Source of the DNA: Symbiodinium natans
Lineage: Eukaryota; Sar; Dinophyceae; Suessiales; Symbiodiniaceae
Direction of reading: 5' to 3'
Assembly: GCA_905221605.1 (NCBI GenBank)
Contig: CAJNDS010000646.1
Location: 325,001 to 389,000, forward strand
DNA length: 64,000 bases
Shown here: positions 41,014 through 52,642 of the stretch, one piece after another
Position numbering within the stretch: position 1 is the first letter of the stretch
How the letters are laid out: the number at the start of each line of letters is the position of its first letter
Notes under the pieces: model-generated
Seen by the model: the letters and a program-made list of their open reading frames with translations, nothing else
What the model was told of the DNA's origin: nothing
The model's database searches: none
Position numbers and translations under genes: made by a program

Positions 41014-44000
41014 CTGTTTTTCCTTGCCAGTCCTGTGGCCACGAGCTTTTCATCGATTGCAGGACGCGGGCCCAGCGATGGGACACAACCAGGATCTGGG
41101 CGTGCTGCTCAAATTGCGTGATTGCCGACAGATGTGCTTCGAGTGCTGTTAGAAATGTGCTAGTAATGCAAGGCCTGGACCAAGTGCGGGTTGAAACGGT
41201 CAAGGACTTGACTGACAGGCCACGCATGCCATGTTCGAGAAATTTGTGAGAGTTATGGGGAGGAATGTGGCGACGGCTACGTTTTGGAGCCTCCAGAAAG
41301 CTAGGGGCTTTGTATCCGTTGATTGTGGTGGCTCTCGTGGTGAGTCGCGAAAGTTTTTTTTTGGTTGCTGTTGTTTGCTTTGCAGTTCCGCGCCCCGACC
41401 AAGGCATAGATGCAGCCGTTGTCTACAAGCAACCCTGGCATGACATGGACTGCCCGTTCAACGGATGCTTTCAGTGCAAAAGCAGGTCAAGTTACAGCAA
41501 ACCACCGGAGCTTTTCCGTACTGCATCGCATTTGTTGTTGGGACGCATCTCGCCAAGGTTATGTTCGCAATGATGCGCGAATAATATTCTCACTTTAAAA
41601 GCAAGAAAATCGCTACAGCAGGCAACTGAACATGCAACCCAGAACCCTGAAAGAACAGATTCGACCATGTCAGTGAGTGGAGCAAGAGCCAAACCTAAAC
41701 ACCGCCAAACTTTAAAAAGGGCAAGGGATGTGGGCCCTTTGTGTGGCGCCAGGCTTTATCGCGGCGCAACTGGAGAGGCCTCGTATCGGATTTCAAATGG
41801 AATGCACGTTTTGCAGCTTCAGAGTATCGGCTGCTGCCGGCGAAATCCGTCAAAACAGGTGAATGGGCAGGCTCAAAGAATATGGGTTGGCTGCTGAGAC
41901 ATTCTCCAACACACAACCGACATTAATTCCCCCTTGCGTCCAACACTTTCAGGTCGACTTTCCCTCGTCCACGTCCCAGCATCCGAATATTGTGAGTGAA
42001 GGCAGCATCATGACACATGAAAACGCATGACGCACAGGTTGCAGTTGAGCTGGGCGCCATACGACACGCAGCTACCCCGTGGTATGCATGAAGTTTGCTC
42101 ATCCAAAAGGTGTTTTCTGCTCAGGCCGGCTCAACAGCAGTGCCGCCTGTCACTCCTAGACGTGGCGTCCTGCACCACGACTTTCCCTCACAAGGAGTTC
42201 ATCCGGGTACCTGTGGAGAGACTCATCTGCACTCATTTGATTATTGTTGACTCCATTGCTCGGAGGACGGCGAAGTCCTTTGCGCAAATGCCTCAACTGC
42301 ATGACGCGCTTGCGTTAAAGCGTTGCAAGTGGTTTCCCTGTCACACCCATCCCTGTGGCAGCCTGTGCCTAGATGGAGATTTGGGGCCACCAGCTGGGCC
42401 GCAATGCCCGTCTGAAGCACAGCAAGGGGTGGGGGTGGGGGTTTATTGTACGATTCACAGGATTCTCTTCTCTTTCTTTGGGGGGGAGGGGGAGGAAGGG
42501 CCAACATTGATTCTTTCAACAGCACCTGGAGGAGGGAGACGGGGAAAAGGAGGGTGTAGGGCAGAAAGGGTTCAGGGGCTTAGTCCAAAGCAAGGTGAAG
42601 CCGCAGAGCGCAGTACAATCAGCAAGCTTGGCGTCTCTCAGCGCGACATGCGTGTGACTCAGAATGTTCCGTCAGCAGCACGTCGATGCGGAGCGGTGTG
42701 CCTGTATGCAACTTCGTGCAATATGTGCTCTTGTTGTCTTCGGTGCATCAGCGCAGGCCTGTTGTGGCTGTGGAAGCCATGGCGTGTGTTCCGAGCTCTG
42801 ACAGTTTCCTGGAGTGTTGCCTGTACTGGGCCAGAGTCGAGGCAATGCAAGGATTCGCAGAGGCTTTAGAGCCTGGAGCTTACATCGCTGTGTTGGGCGC
42901 TGACTCTGTTCACAACCCCCTTTTGCATGCTTGCGGACAGGAACCTCCTGGCTAGCCGGGACAAGGAGGGCAAAAACAAGCCAGCCCACCTACTTGACAC
43001 TCCATTTTTCCACAGCTTCCCAAAAAATGCTCTGTTGCCAGGCTAGAGTTTATCCAGCGATCGCTTTTCCAGTATCTTTGGCGGCGGCCTCGTTGTTCAG
43101 CATTGTTCAACAGTAGGGAACACCCAGCGACCAGCCAGAGACTGCTCGGACTTAGGCGACATCAGGGGGTCCGCTTAGCGGAGAACTCTGAGCAAGCTTT
43201 GTATGAGGTGCCTGACATGCGCATCGAAAAGCATAGGTTGAGCCAAGCGATTTCTGGGATGTTTTTTTGAAGAAGCATGGCATAGCGCAGGCTCAGGCTG
43301 TGCTGGCTTTCAACCTCGATCCCAAGGCCCAGATCCATCTTCCTAAGCAACTCAGAAGCTGTTGGCCTTGTGAAGGAAGGTGTCAAGTACCTCAAGGGTA
43401 AGCTTGGCAAATCGACGGCAGTCGAGGCCAGCGTGCTTGAGCAAGCTTCTTTGCGAACTCGGGCCTCTGTTTTGGCTAGGTGGGCCAGTGGCTGGCGCAA
43501 ATGTCCACGGTCAATGGAGGTGCCACTTTGGTGCTGGGTTTTGCTGCATGCTCTGTGGGCTACATAGACGTCTTTTACTTCTAGAAATCTTAGAAAGGGT
43601 TTCTTAAGTACACGTGTGATAGATCTATAAAATTATGAAATATCTGTTTTTGATGTGCCAAGAATTGCGAGGCCTGGACCCGACCTTGTTGGGGAATTAC
43701 TTCAGCCGGAGAGATGCTCTCGAGGCAGCGCGATGAGGAAGCTGGGAAACTTCCATGCGTGCACGTGGCAAATCTTGGCAGCGCCGCGCCACAGGTCTTC
43801 AAGGAGTTCGTCTTCTGCCTGGATTTCGCAGGAATGAACTTGGTCGTGGCATTGCGTAAGTCCCGGCCTCAGGAAATGCCTAGAAGCTTAGAAGAAGTCG
43901 TCACCGCGGCTTCGTGATGCTTGCATGGTTCTCGCTGCAGCCTCGGCTCTGACTTCGAGGGGCTCTGGATTCGGAACATATTTGTCGAGCCTGACATGGC

Positions 44001-44110
44001 TAAGCCAATTCTGTGACGACGCGTGACGGACGCGGCTGGGCTTCTGGGTCATTCTGGGTCGCACTGGCCCTGCTCGGCACCTTTGCCAGAACGAGTGGCC
44101 TAGAACACTG
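40429..44110. other. no confirmed gene; a few coding-like pieces
   Basis: Plus-strand pieces read as protein but are unrecognised: about 42027-42330 (SLLDVASCTTTFPHKEFIRV, then LICTHLIIVDSIARRTAKSF), 42830-42912 (FAEALEPGAYIAVLGADS) and 43640-43910 (CQELRGLDPTLLGNYFSRRD, then HVANLGSAAPQVFKEFVF). They may belong to one spliced gene. G-rich runs lie near 42480. Confidence 0.35.
40981..41013 (-). repeat. 33-nt poly(T) tract, possible poly(A) tail of a minus-strand retrocopy
   Basis: A pure T run of 33 nt. If it is a 3' tail, the inserted body lies to the right (41014 onward). No spliced-leader relic or recognisable ORF was found to confirm this. Confidence 0.4.
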
Positions 44111-44149
44111 CATATGGTGTGTGTGTTATGCTACCGACAAATCCGCTGC

Positions 44150-44345
44150 ATATCCCGACGTGTTCTCAAATCTCGGCTGGTTGAAGCGACGTCGGCTATC
44201 TCTGATGCACGCAGGGTGCTGGACTGGCAGCAGTCCTTGCATTTGTTTGCTAGCTACATGAACGCGGCCCACACTGAGCAGCTACTGGTCGAGATGCCGA
44301 TTTTCAATGCAGCAATGACAGAGACTTGGCGGGCAGTGCAGCCTA
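44150..44345 (+). CDS. PPR-like exon
   Basis: Reads DARRVLDWQQSLHLFASYMN, then LVEMPIFNAAMTETW. The W-x-x-[SA]-L-x-L-F helix followed about 15 residues later by xxFNAAM is the pattern of pentatricopeptide repeats, the organelle-RNA-binding helical repeats that are numerous in dinoflagellates. It may be a 5' exon of the PPR gene at 45.8-48.2 kb (same strand). Exon limits uncertain. Confidence 0.45.
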
Positions 44346-44529
44346 AAAGGCTTGTTTGGCGCAATGCGGGGCCTGTCCAGCACTTTCCAGCATTTGGGCA
44401 TCCGATTGAGGCATGCGAAGTTGGCAGCCGATGGGCCGAGGCAATGCTGACGCATCTCAATCCGAAACAGCATGTGCGGTTCACGGGGTTGTGCGTGCGC
44501 TCCCGGTGTAACATGGTGTAATTGTGTAA

Positions 44530-45780
44530 TGGTGGAGTGCTTACGGGCCTGTTGCACCACAGTTTAGGGGCACAACGTAATGATGTAATGCACGGGTGTA
44601 TGTCTGCAGGCAATGGGATACGTTTACATGGATACGGATGGCCAGGAAAGCAGACTTTCCATCTCGATGAAGGGAAAGCGAAATGCTTTGGCTTACAGGG
44701 GTCCTTGAAGCATTTGTTGCCTTCAAAAACTGAAAATTCGACGCCCCCCCCCCCCCCCCTCGACAAAAAATAGCTCGTGAAAAGGTCGCGCGGGCGTCGG
44801 AGCCCTTGAATAGGTTCCTTGTGGCCTTGAGCCTTGCTTTGGCTTTCTAATGGCTTTTAAAAGAGCTGTCCAGGCCCTTTTTCGGGCATTCGACTGTATG
44901 TTTCTACAAGCGATGGGTTCATGGCCTGCCGGTCGTTTTGAAGCTGCTAAAACGTGATTGATGTTCTTGTCTCGCTTTTCAGTGGTTTGCAGAATCGTGC
45001 CAGCCAAAAGGCTGGGCTGAGCATCGGAGTATGCACACCCGTTTCAACAGGGGCTCTCATCTAGGTCTGCGTGCGCATACGCAGCTGCATGTGCATGCTT
45101 GTTCTCTCGCCGAAAGAGCGGTTGCTGCGCCTGCGCTTCTTCTGTTGTCCACTCTACGAGTCTATGTATATTTGATGCTTACTGCGTCTCGCTGATAGAG
45201 GTACCGTTAGCAACCTCTCATGGTGGGCTCAGATACATGTGTGATACTACGTTTGTTCTACTAGTGTCGGCACGTGTGCATGCGCTGGGCTGTACGTGTT
45301 AGTTTGCTGGCACGTGTGGAGGCATAACAACCAGTACGCGCATGCCTCTGTACAATGTCGCACATGCCTCCATCATGCCTTATCTGGGGAGTGAGCATCA
45401 ACTCAGGAAAAGTACCTCGCCTAAATCTAAAACAATGCCTGCGTCTAAGCCTGAGAAAGAAACGCTGCGTCTAAGCCTGAGAAAGAAACGCCTCGGACTG
45501 AAGTGCAAAGGTCCTCAAGGTCCTGAACAGCTCATGATCTCAGATGCTAGGGCTAGGAGTTTAGTTTAGAAAGGATTCTGGTGCCTAGAAGGTTTGGGGC
45601 CATAGAGGCAGAAGGGGTTTTGGAGTTTATGACTTCAGGATTGTGAGGGGGGTAGGGCTGCTAGGTGCATCCAATGCTTGAAGACTTTAAAGGCGTCAGG
45701 GCTTTGGATGGGTCAAGCTCCTTTCCTGTTTTCCCGCTGTTTCCGGACTCGGCCCATCCTCTTCTTCGACTCGTCTTCCC
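44530..45780. other. no recognisable gene
   Basis: Probable intron or intergenic DNA between PPR-like exons. Contains a poly(C) run at about 44742-44760 and a 26-bp tandem pair (CGTCTAAGCCTGAGAAAGAA) at about 45440-45492. Confidence 0.45.
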
Positions 45781-45784
45781 AAAC

Positions 45785-46195
45785 TCGCTGGTCACCTTGT
45801 CTGGGACAGGCCCTGGCACTTCTGCTCTCTGCCGAGAATGCTGGCCTGGTGCCAACGGCCACTCGGCTCCTCATCATAAACTTGCAGGGCCTTCACGGAG
45901 ACGCTCGAAGTCCATAGAGATGCCCTTTCGGTCCACAGGTTCGCCTGGTAGGGCTGATCCTTCCATATCATGATGCAAGGTTGTTTCTCTCACTGCTGCC
46001 ATGCTCCAGCCTTAAAAAACATGAAAGTGGAGATGCGTGAGCTGGCCGTGGGCAGATACGCGTGCAGACCTTTGCAGATGCCAGGTCAGCTTGCCGACAA
46101 GGTCGGCAGTGGCACCGGGCGATTCAGATTTTCGATTTGGCAACACGTCACCGAAAGGTCCATGCTGACGAGGGCCTATTGGGTGCAGCCATTGC
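45785..46195 (+). CDS. PPR-like exons
   Basis: Two pieces. About 45790-45905 reads LGQALALLLSAENAGLVPTA, then TRLLIINL. About 46075-46190, after GATGCCAG, reads SACRQGRQWHRAIQIFDLAT, then KVHADEGLLGAAIAS. Both show the PPR signature (short ACxxGxxWxxAL turn, then a helix and V-x-x-x-x-[YL]-xxAI). They share strand and style with the exon block at 47622-48166 and are probably the same gene. Confidence 0.5.
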
Positions 46196-46974
46196 CAGTG
46201 ATTTGGCTAATGGGCACATGTGTAACAATCTGTCAACTTCATCTTGCACATGGTCAAGCAGTTGAGATCACGACTTGTTGCCACGGGGTGTCAGCTCTTG
46301 TGTGCTCTATGTTTGCTTGGACTCGTCGTTGATTGGTGGTGTGCTTGGGGGCACAGTAAGGCACTCAGACACTCAGACACTCACTCGCTTCCAGGGCGCT
46401 GTTCCCGACATGTCTGAGTTTCGGAGATCTGCCTGTCTGCTTTTCATTGTGCGCCATAATTTTGTTCGCTCCCCCGTTGTTTCTGGGTCTAGGATTCAAG
46501 AGGGTCTAGACTCTAGTCACTCATGTCACTCGTCCGGTCCGTCGGCTTGTCCAGGCATCTGACAGGTACGTCAGTCAGTCGGCCCGTCTAGCGTTCTTTG
46601 GGCAGACCCTTCTTTTCGTGTCAAAGAGAGCATGTCGGGAACACAGATGCCTCCAAACCAGATGAATGCCGTCTAAACCCGTCGTAGGAACCCCCCCCCC
46701 ACTGCATCGTTTAAGCCGTGCACGAAGCCTTCTGAAGCCCATCGTACACAGCTAACCGACAACATTAAACATAGTATAGTGGAAAAAGAGGTCCGGTGCT
46801 CTTTTGGCTCTTGAAAATGTCTTTGATTTATGAATATTCTTTTGGCGTTTGCAAGCTTCTTTTCCCTCCATACTCCTCTATTTTTGCTACATGTTGCATG
46901 AGACCGCACTTTCGTCCACACTCGAAACCTGCATAATATCCCTTTTCTCGCGCCTCAACGTCCGTACCCGCCCC

Positions 46975-47090
46975 CCCCCGCCGGACCCGCACCCGGACCC
47001 GGACCCCAACCCGGACCCGCACCCCAACGCGGACCCGGACCCGGACCGGACCCGGACCCGGACCCGGACCCCCCCCCCCCCACCCCTCGG
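46975..47090 (+). repeat. (CCGGAC)n hexamer array
   Basis: A hexanucleotide CCGGAC/CCGCAC repeat bounded by poly(C). Frames reading PDPDPD or GSGSG are artefacts. Likely intronic within the PPR gene. Confidence 0.85.
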
Positions 47091-47284
47091 CGCAAGAAAA
47101 ACGATATCCCCGATAACCTGTATCTCCGTGGGTGTTTTACATATAACAAAAGCCTCCAGTTCCTCTGTACGGAGAGCCTTTTTCTCCTATCTGAACCTGA
47201 TGGGAAGCCTTATTTCCGCGATAAGAGTGAGTAGAACAATTATTTTACTTCGAACGTCCCTACCCAGAGTCCCCACCCTCTCTG

Positions 47285-47475
47285 GGTAGAGATACTCTGA
47301 AATTGGGCACTCCAGGGACACTCCGGCACTCCAGGAGCAGTCTAGGGTTGGGCACTCCAGGGACACTTTGGGGTTGGGCACTTTAAGGGACACTCTGGGG
47401 TTGGGCACTCCAGGGAGACTCTGGGGCTGGGCACTGCAGGGAGACTCTGGGGTTGGGCACCCTGGCCTTGGGCGA
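47285..47475 (-). repeat. 26-28-bp minisatellite
   Basis: About six or seven units of GGGTTGGGCACTCCAGGGA followed by CACTCTG. Probably intronic, just before the main PPR exon. Confidence 0.85.
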
Positions 47476-47621
47476 GGAGTAGACCGGGCGAGGAGAAGAG
47501 TTGAGTTTAAAATCTAACCACCCCACACCGAGGGTGGGGAACTAAAGCTTCTTGTAGACGCTTGAGTCTTGCGTTTGTGTTTCGGCTGCCGAAGGCTCGA
47601 AAAGACAACCTACATTTCCTC

Positions 47622-48166
47622 AGTCTTGGTTTCCGAATTTCCACATATCTCACCTTGTTGCCATCACAGGCGCGGCGTCCGGGCAGCAATGGGAGCTTGG
47701 TCTCCACATCCTCTTTTCGGCTTCCCAGTACGGTGTTGTGCCCAACCTCCCGATGAGGAATGCGGGTATTCTGGCTTGTGAGAAGGGTCGTCAGTGGCAG
47801 CTTGCCTTGTCACTCCTAGAGCAGAGTGCACGCAGCGGAATGCGGGTGTCCTTGATCACTGCAAACTCCACGTTGTCGGCGTGCGAGAAGGCCAGGCGAT
47901 GGGAACAAGCCTTAGCCCTCTTTGAGGCGATGCGAAGACAAAGTTTTCAGCCCGACCCGGTGACTTGGACGGTGGCCATTGGTGCCTTGGCAGCTGGCCG
48001 CCTCTGGCAAACCGCGCTGCGCAGCTTCTGGGACTTGTGCCACTTACGTACGGCATCACACACCACACTCACCACCACCTTGTCTGCCTGCGAAAGAGCG
48101 CTCCGTTGGGAGGAGCTGCAGGGAATTGCGAAATGGGGAGGTGCCAAATGTAGCATTGACATTTGA
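47622..48166 (+). CDS. pentatricopeptide-repeat (PPR) protein, main exon
   Basis: After a T-rich tract and CCTCAG the frame is open to 48166. It shows four consecutive PPR-type units of about 35 residues: GQQWELGLHILFSASQYGVV; GRQWQLALSLLEQSARSGMR; ARRWEQALALFEAMRRQSFQ (ending PDPVTWTVAIGA); and GRLWQTALRSFWDLCHLRTA (ending LSACER). The invariant W-x-x-AL helix and ACEK turns are textbook dinoflagellate PPR. Such proteins bind organellar RNA and act in editing, splicing or stability. The specific target cannot be read here. There is no ATG at the frame start, so an upstream exon is required. The 3' junction near 48110-48166 was not fixed. Confidence 0.8.
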
Positions 48167-48269
48167 GAGGATGCCGTGCAGCTGCTCCAGCTTTGGTCCG
48201 CGCAAAGTGGCAGCATGGAGGCCGGACAATACGTATATACTAAGGATTACTAAGGCTAAGAGTAGATGA

Positions 48270-50089
48270 CGCGCAGCTGCTAGCATGTCCTGCCTTCTTC
48301 CTCAGTTGCCAGTTGGCGTCCATAGCTGCGGCTCGCAGCAGCAGCTGGAGATGGGCAGTGTTTCTTGCAGCCCGTGCAGTGGATTCTGGGGATTCCGCTG
48401 AGTCCGGAAGTTTCGCACAGCACCACGCGGCCCAGTGTCTGGACCTTGCCTTGGCTCTAAGCATGTAGATTCAGCTCGGTACCATCGCATTTTGGTGGTC
48501 GAAGTACATTTTGACGTATTCCAGCGAAGGAGCTCTCTGGATGCTGGGGCCACAACCGTCAGTTCTTGCCCAGCTCAGAAACAGCTCTTGGAATTCGTCG
48601 TCTGAAGGCACAGGGTCGTGCGATATCAGCTTCATTTTTTGCCAGCGTTTCTCTGCTCTGCATTCAGGTGTCCTTGCCGCAGCCCAGCAATGGAGAGGCC
48701 TCTCTAGGGACTCTCGGGGGCCGTGGTGAGCAACTCAAGTGGCTGGTGCATCCGGGCACAGCCGCCAGCAATGCCGGCCGGCTGAAAGTTGATTGGTTGG
48801 GTAGCAGCGTGATGCAGTGTGGATGGCTGGTCTTTCTGCAAGTTACTCGCGTGCCGAGGCTTTGTGGTGCTTGACCAGCCGCGACTTTTCGGAAGCATCT
48901 TGCATGTCCTGGGATCCTCCTGGAATTGGTGCAGGAAAAAGCCTGCTGAGCAGCATGTAGCAAGTGTGACATGTGGTATCTTTACCGTCTCGCCGGCTTC
49001 TAACATCTCAGCTCAAGAAGGAACCGTGGCGCGACCTGACGCAGACATAAACGTCATACACCGCCTCTGCATCACATGATTCACAAGCACCAGCTCTGGC
49101 AATGTTGGCCGGGGTAGTAGCGGACCGGGGACATATATAGGGAAAATGCACAAAGACATACTATGTACATGGCTGAAAATCAATGTACCTCTTTTGTGCG
49201 TAAATAAGACCTACAAATACAATTGCAAATACAAGTAAGCAAGTCAGTCAGTAAGTAAGTACATTGTATATGTACATATGTAAAATTTCTTTCCATGGCC
49301 CTGGCGGCCCAAGCACCTCCCCGTCGGCGTCTCCAGCACCTTCGACTTGCGAAGCGCCGAGGCGGGGGCCAGGCGACATTGCGACCACCGTTTTGGGTTG
49401 CTCATGCTGTGAAGATCGGGTACTTGTCTGTACTGTGTACATGAAGCAATGAAGCCGCGAAACGCTCTGGCTGTGGCTTAAGTTTGCTTAAGTTCAGTCT
49501 TTCAAGGATCGCCGGGTTACGGCCTAAGCACGCAAGAGTGGTACGCGGGTGTTAGCAAGCGTGTGTATGGAGTGTGCTAATGCTTGGGTCGATCTTGGGG
49601 TGGAAGATGCCATATGCTTTATTATCCGGGAGGCGCTCAGAAGCAGAAGCGGCCAAAACCGCCAAGCAGTCCCGCGCCGGCTACCGTCAGATGCGATGTC
49701 AGCCTTCCAGCATGCCATGAGGACTCGTGAGTGACAACAACGCTCTATCGACATCAATCTACTTTCCGAGGTTCGGTTAAGACATGGCGTGATTGCCAGG
49801 CAAGGGAGGATGTGAAGCAGCAACTGCATGATTTGCAGGCGCGTGGAGGGCTTGGGCTTGGTGTGGTAAGAATCGCCGTCTTGAACCGTGTGGCAGAGAA
49901 CCACTCGAAGACGTGTTGCATGCCATGTGAAGCCTGTGAAATCCTGTGGAAGGCCCGGCGTTCGACCATTTCGGAGGATCTCAAGGCGCGCACCGCTCCT
50001 CGGCCTCGGGGGGAAGGTGTGGTTCTGATGCATTCAAATCTTCAATGAGTTTCAATGCCGTAGCTGGCCACTAAGCCATGTTAACTCAG
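48270..50089. other. no recognisable gene; likely 5' region of the NSUN5-like gene at its right end
   Basis: Short frames on both strands. The N-terminal exon(s) of the methyltransferase should lie here, but I could not identify them. An AT-rich stretch with GTAAG/TCAG short repeats lies at about 49195-49275. Confidence 0.4.
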
Positions 50090-52642
50090 GCTGTGAAGCG
50101 AGCCCTCCCACGGTATGCTCGCATCAACATGCTGGCACCGGGTGCTCCTCCCAAAAAGCTTGAGAAGAGAATTTGCTGCGCAGATGTGTTCTGGACCAAG
50201 GAGTGACCTGGGGCAAGGTACAAAGGGAGCTCCAAAGCAGCGGACATACCTTTTGGAGGCCGAGCCTGCGCGAAAAGCGGGAAGCCGCCCGTCGTCCCTC
50301 TGGACTGGAACCACCTAAAGGCTCTGGCAACAGGTGCTCTGCTGGCAAGTGGGTTGCAGGTTTCGCAAGAGCCAAAGAAAGTCCGCTTGGCGACGCAATG
50401 TAGCGCACAAGAGCTGAGGATATATTATAGGGACATTCACATCCCGGAAATGCTTGTGTTCAAGCCCATGGGCCAGTCCCACACCGAGGACGATCCTGGT
50501 CTGCACGATCCAAGTTTCGGTGCAGTTTTTGGCCGTCACGGTCTCGTCCGCTTCTACTTTTTTTGGCTGTCACGGTCTCGTCCGCTTCTATTGTTTTCGG
50601 CTGTCACGGTCTCGTCCGCTTTACTTTTTTCGGCTGTCACGGTCTCGTCCGCTTCTATTGTTTTTTTTGGCTGTCACGGTCTCGTCCGCTTCTATTGTTT
50701 TCGGCTGTCACGGTCTCGTCCGCTTCTACTTTTTTCGGCTGTCACGGTCGCGTCCGCTTCTATTGTTTTTTGGCTGTCACGGTCTCGTCCGCTTCTATTG
50801 TTTTTTGCCTGTCACGGTCTCGTCCGCTTCCTACTGTTTTCGGCTGTCATGGTCTCGTCCGCTTCTACTGTTTTCGGATGTCACGCTTTCGTCCGCTTCT
50901 ACTGTTTTCGGCTGTCACGGTCTCGTCCGCTTCTCCTGTGTTTTTCGGCCGTCACGGTCTCGTCTGCTTCTACTGCTTTTTGTCTGTCACGGTCTCGTCC
51001 GCTTCTACTGTTTTTTGGCCGTCACGGTCTCGTCCGCTTCTACTGCTTTTTGGCTGTCGCGGTCTCGTGCAGCAATGCATGGCTCAGAGGTGGAGATGTT
51101 TGACCAGGGCTGCCTCATCTTCCAGCAGAAGGCGCAGCCGTGGGCGATTCTAGTTCTTCTAATTGACTGCATCTCCGGAAGTGGAGGCATCGGCTTTCCC
51201 GGCCCTGGCCTTGCAGCCGCCCTGCGGTGGGCAGGTGGACTGCCCCGCATTTTTGTTGGCGACACGAAGACTCAGCCAGTTACTAGATGAGGAATGCAAC
51301 GACGGCGAACAGCTTTAGCAGAAACGAGGATGGTAGAGACCGTGCGAGCTAGGTGGCGCATGGTAGAACGAAAGGCTAACAACAGCCCTAAGCTTAAGCC
51401 CGTTCATTTCGATCGGCAGGGAATCGCATGAACGATGTTTACCCCGATGCGTTTGCTTAGCAGACTCTTCCGGCCATCTTCATCAGGTAATCGATGCTTG
51501 TGCGGCCCCTGGATCGAAGACGTCCCAGCTTGCGGTGCCTTGCCGTGCAGAGTGCAGGGCGATAGTCCATCAGTGTGATACAGCCAAAGTGAGGGGGGCC
51601 ACAGTGAGAGGAAACAGACATAGAGAGATAGAGAGAGCTAAGGCGATGATGTGCAACCAAGGGACAATCTATGCCTTTGACAGGGATGGCAAGCGTCTGA
51701 AGACCTTGACAAACCTGATGGAGCAAAGACATGTGACATGCGTGGAAGCTCGGGAGAAGGACTCGGCACGCTGAAGATCCTTCAAGAGCAAACGACGTGT
51801 CATGAGCTTATATACGGAAAGGGAAAAAGTGCGCGCAGCGTCAGTCTGACAGAAGACCTCGCCAGGACTTTCTCCAAGTCTCCACACGAGACCCCAAGTA
51901 CAGCAAGGTGACGCACTTCTTGCTGGATCCGAGCTGTTCTTCCTCTGGGATGACAGCGCAGCCCATCTCCGATCCTGCGTCTTTGCAGGAACTTGCAACG
52001 AATCAGAAGGCAGTAATCTTGCATGCTATGCGCTTCCCATCCTGCGAGAGAATCGCCTACTCGACCTGTTCCGTCCACGAGGAGAGCAGAGCATAGCAGA
52101 GTGCACGTATGGCAGTTCTGGGTTCGGGGTCGCGCTGAGTTGAGCATCGCTTGGAGCTGCCGCCGCAAGGAAGAGAACGAGCAGGTCGTGCAACAGGCAC
52201 GGCTTTTGGACTGTCTCCAAATCTCTCTTTTTTCGGTTTGCTTGCCGCTGCATTTTTTCCCGCTGCGTGGGACTCAGGTGCTTGCAAGCGAAGAGGGCAA
52301 GCGATACCATCTCGAGGAAGCGCTTCCTTGGTGAGCTTCTTAGTACGTTGTAGCATTGTAGAAGGTCAACATGCAGCGTGCACCACTGGCTCAACCTGCA
52401 GGGTTTCAAGCCACACTTTGGGCCTCAGGTGGCCACGGAGGGGCTTGAAGCTGCCGCACTTCCCCGAAGCCGAGCGCTGCGTCCGCAGCGCCTGGGAGGA
52501 TCGGACCATTGGATTCTTCGTGGCCTTGTTCGCTCGGAGAGAAAAAGATGCTCAAATGCTCTTCCCTTCGGCAACCGATGGGGTGAACCTGTATAACCTG
52601 TATAGTGAGTGTGGTTTATGTATGTATTTGTCTGAGCTGTAG
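50090..52642 (+). CDS. NSUN5: NSUN5/Rcm1-type rRNA cytosine-C5 methyltransferase, at least nine exons (5' end incomplete)
   Basis: The family methylates a conserved cytosine of large-subunit rRNA with S-adenosylmethionine. Exons: from 50090 after CTCAG (LPRYARINML); to 50498 (YYRDIHIPEMLVFKPMGQSH); from 51073 after GTGCAG (FDQGCLIFQQKAQPWA); 51487-51534 (VIDACAAPGSKTSQLA, the S-adenosylmethionine site); 51643-51759 (MMCNQGTIYAFDRDGKRLKT); 51866 to about 52081 (HFLLDPSCSSSGM, motif IV, and YSTCSVHE, motif VI, both catalytic cysteines kept); 52170-52196 (EENEQVVQQ); 52278-52330 (GKRYHLEEALPW); 52429-52642 (WPRRGLKLPHFPEAERCVRS, GFFVALF, stop). Most junctions are in phase; the link between the 51073 exon and 51487 was not fixed. 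Donors include GT, one GC (after 52196) and two that fit only GA (after 51759 and about 52081). The second intron carries a minisatellite. The N-terminal exon is missing from this model. Confidence 0.88.
50521..51066 (+). repeat. 34-bp minisatellite inside an NSUN5 intron
   Basis: About 16 units of GGCTGTCACGGTCTCGTCCG followed by CTTCTATTGTTTTC, with unit length varying by a few T. The intron runs 50499-51072, with a GT donor and GTGCAG acceptor. All three plus-strand frames are open across the array, which creates false proteins of about 200-280 codons. Confidence 0.92.

Noticed and set aside
46955-47149. Gly/Pro-rich small proteins
   Set aside because: They are readings of the CCGGAC hexamer array.
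50354-51290. Plus-strand proteins of 196-278 codons with HGLVRFYC-type repeats
   Set aside because: They arise from the stop-free 34-bp minisatellite inside a well-supported NSUN5 intron.
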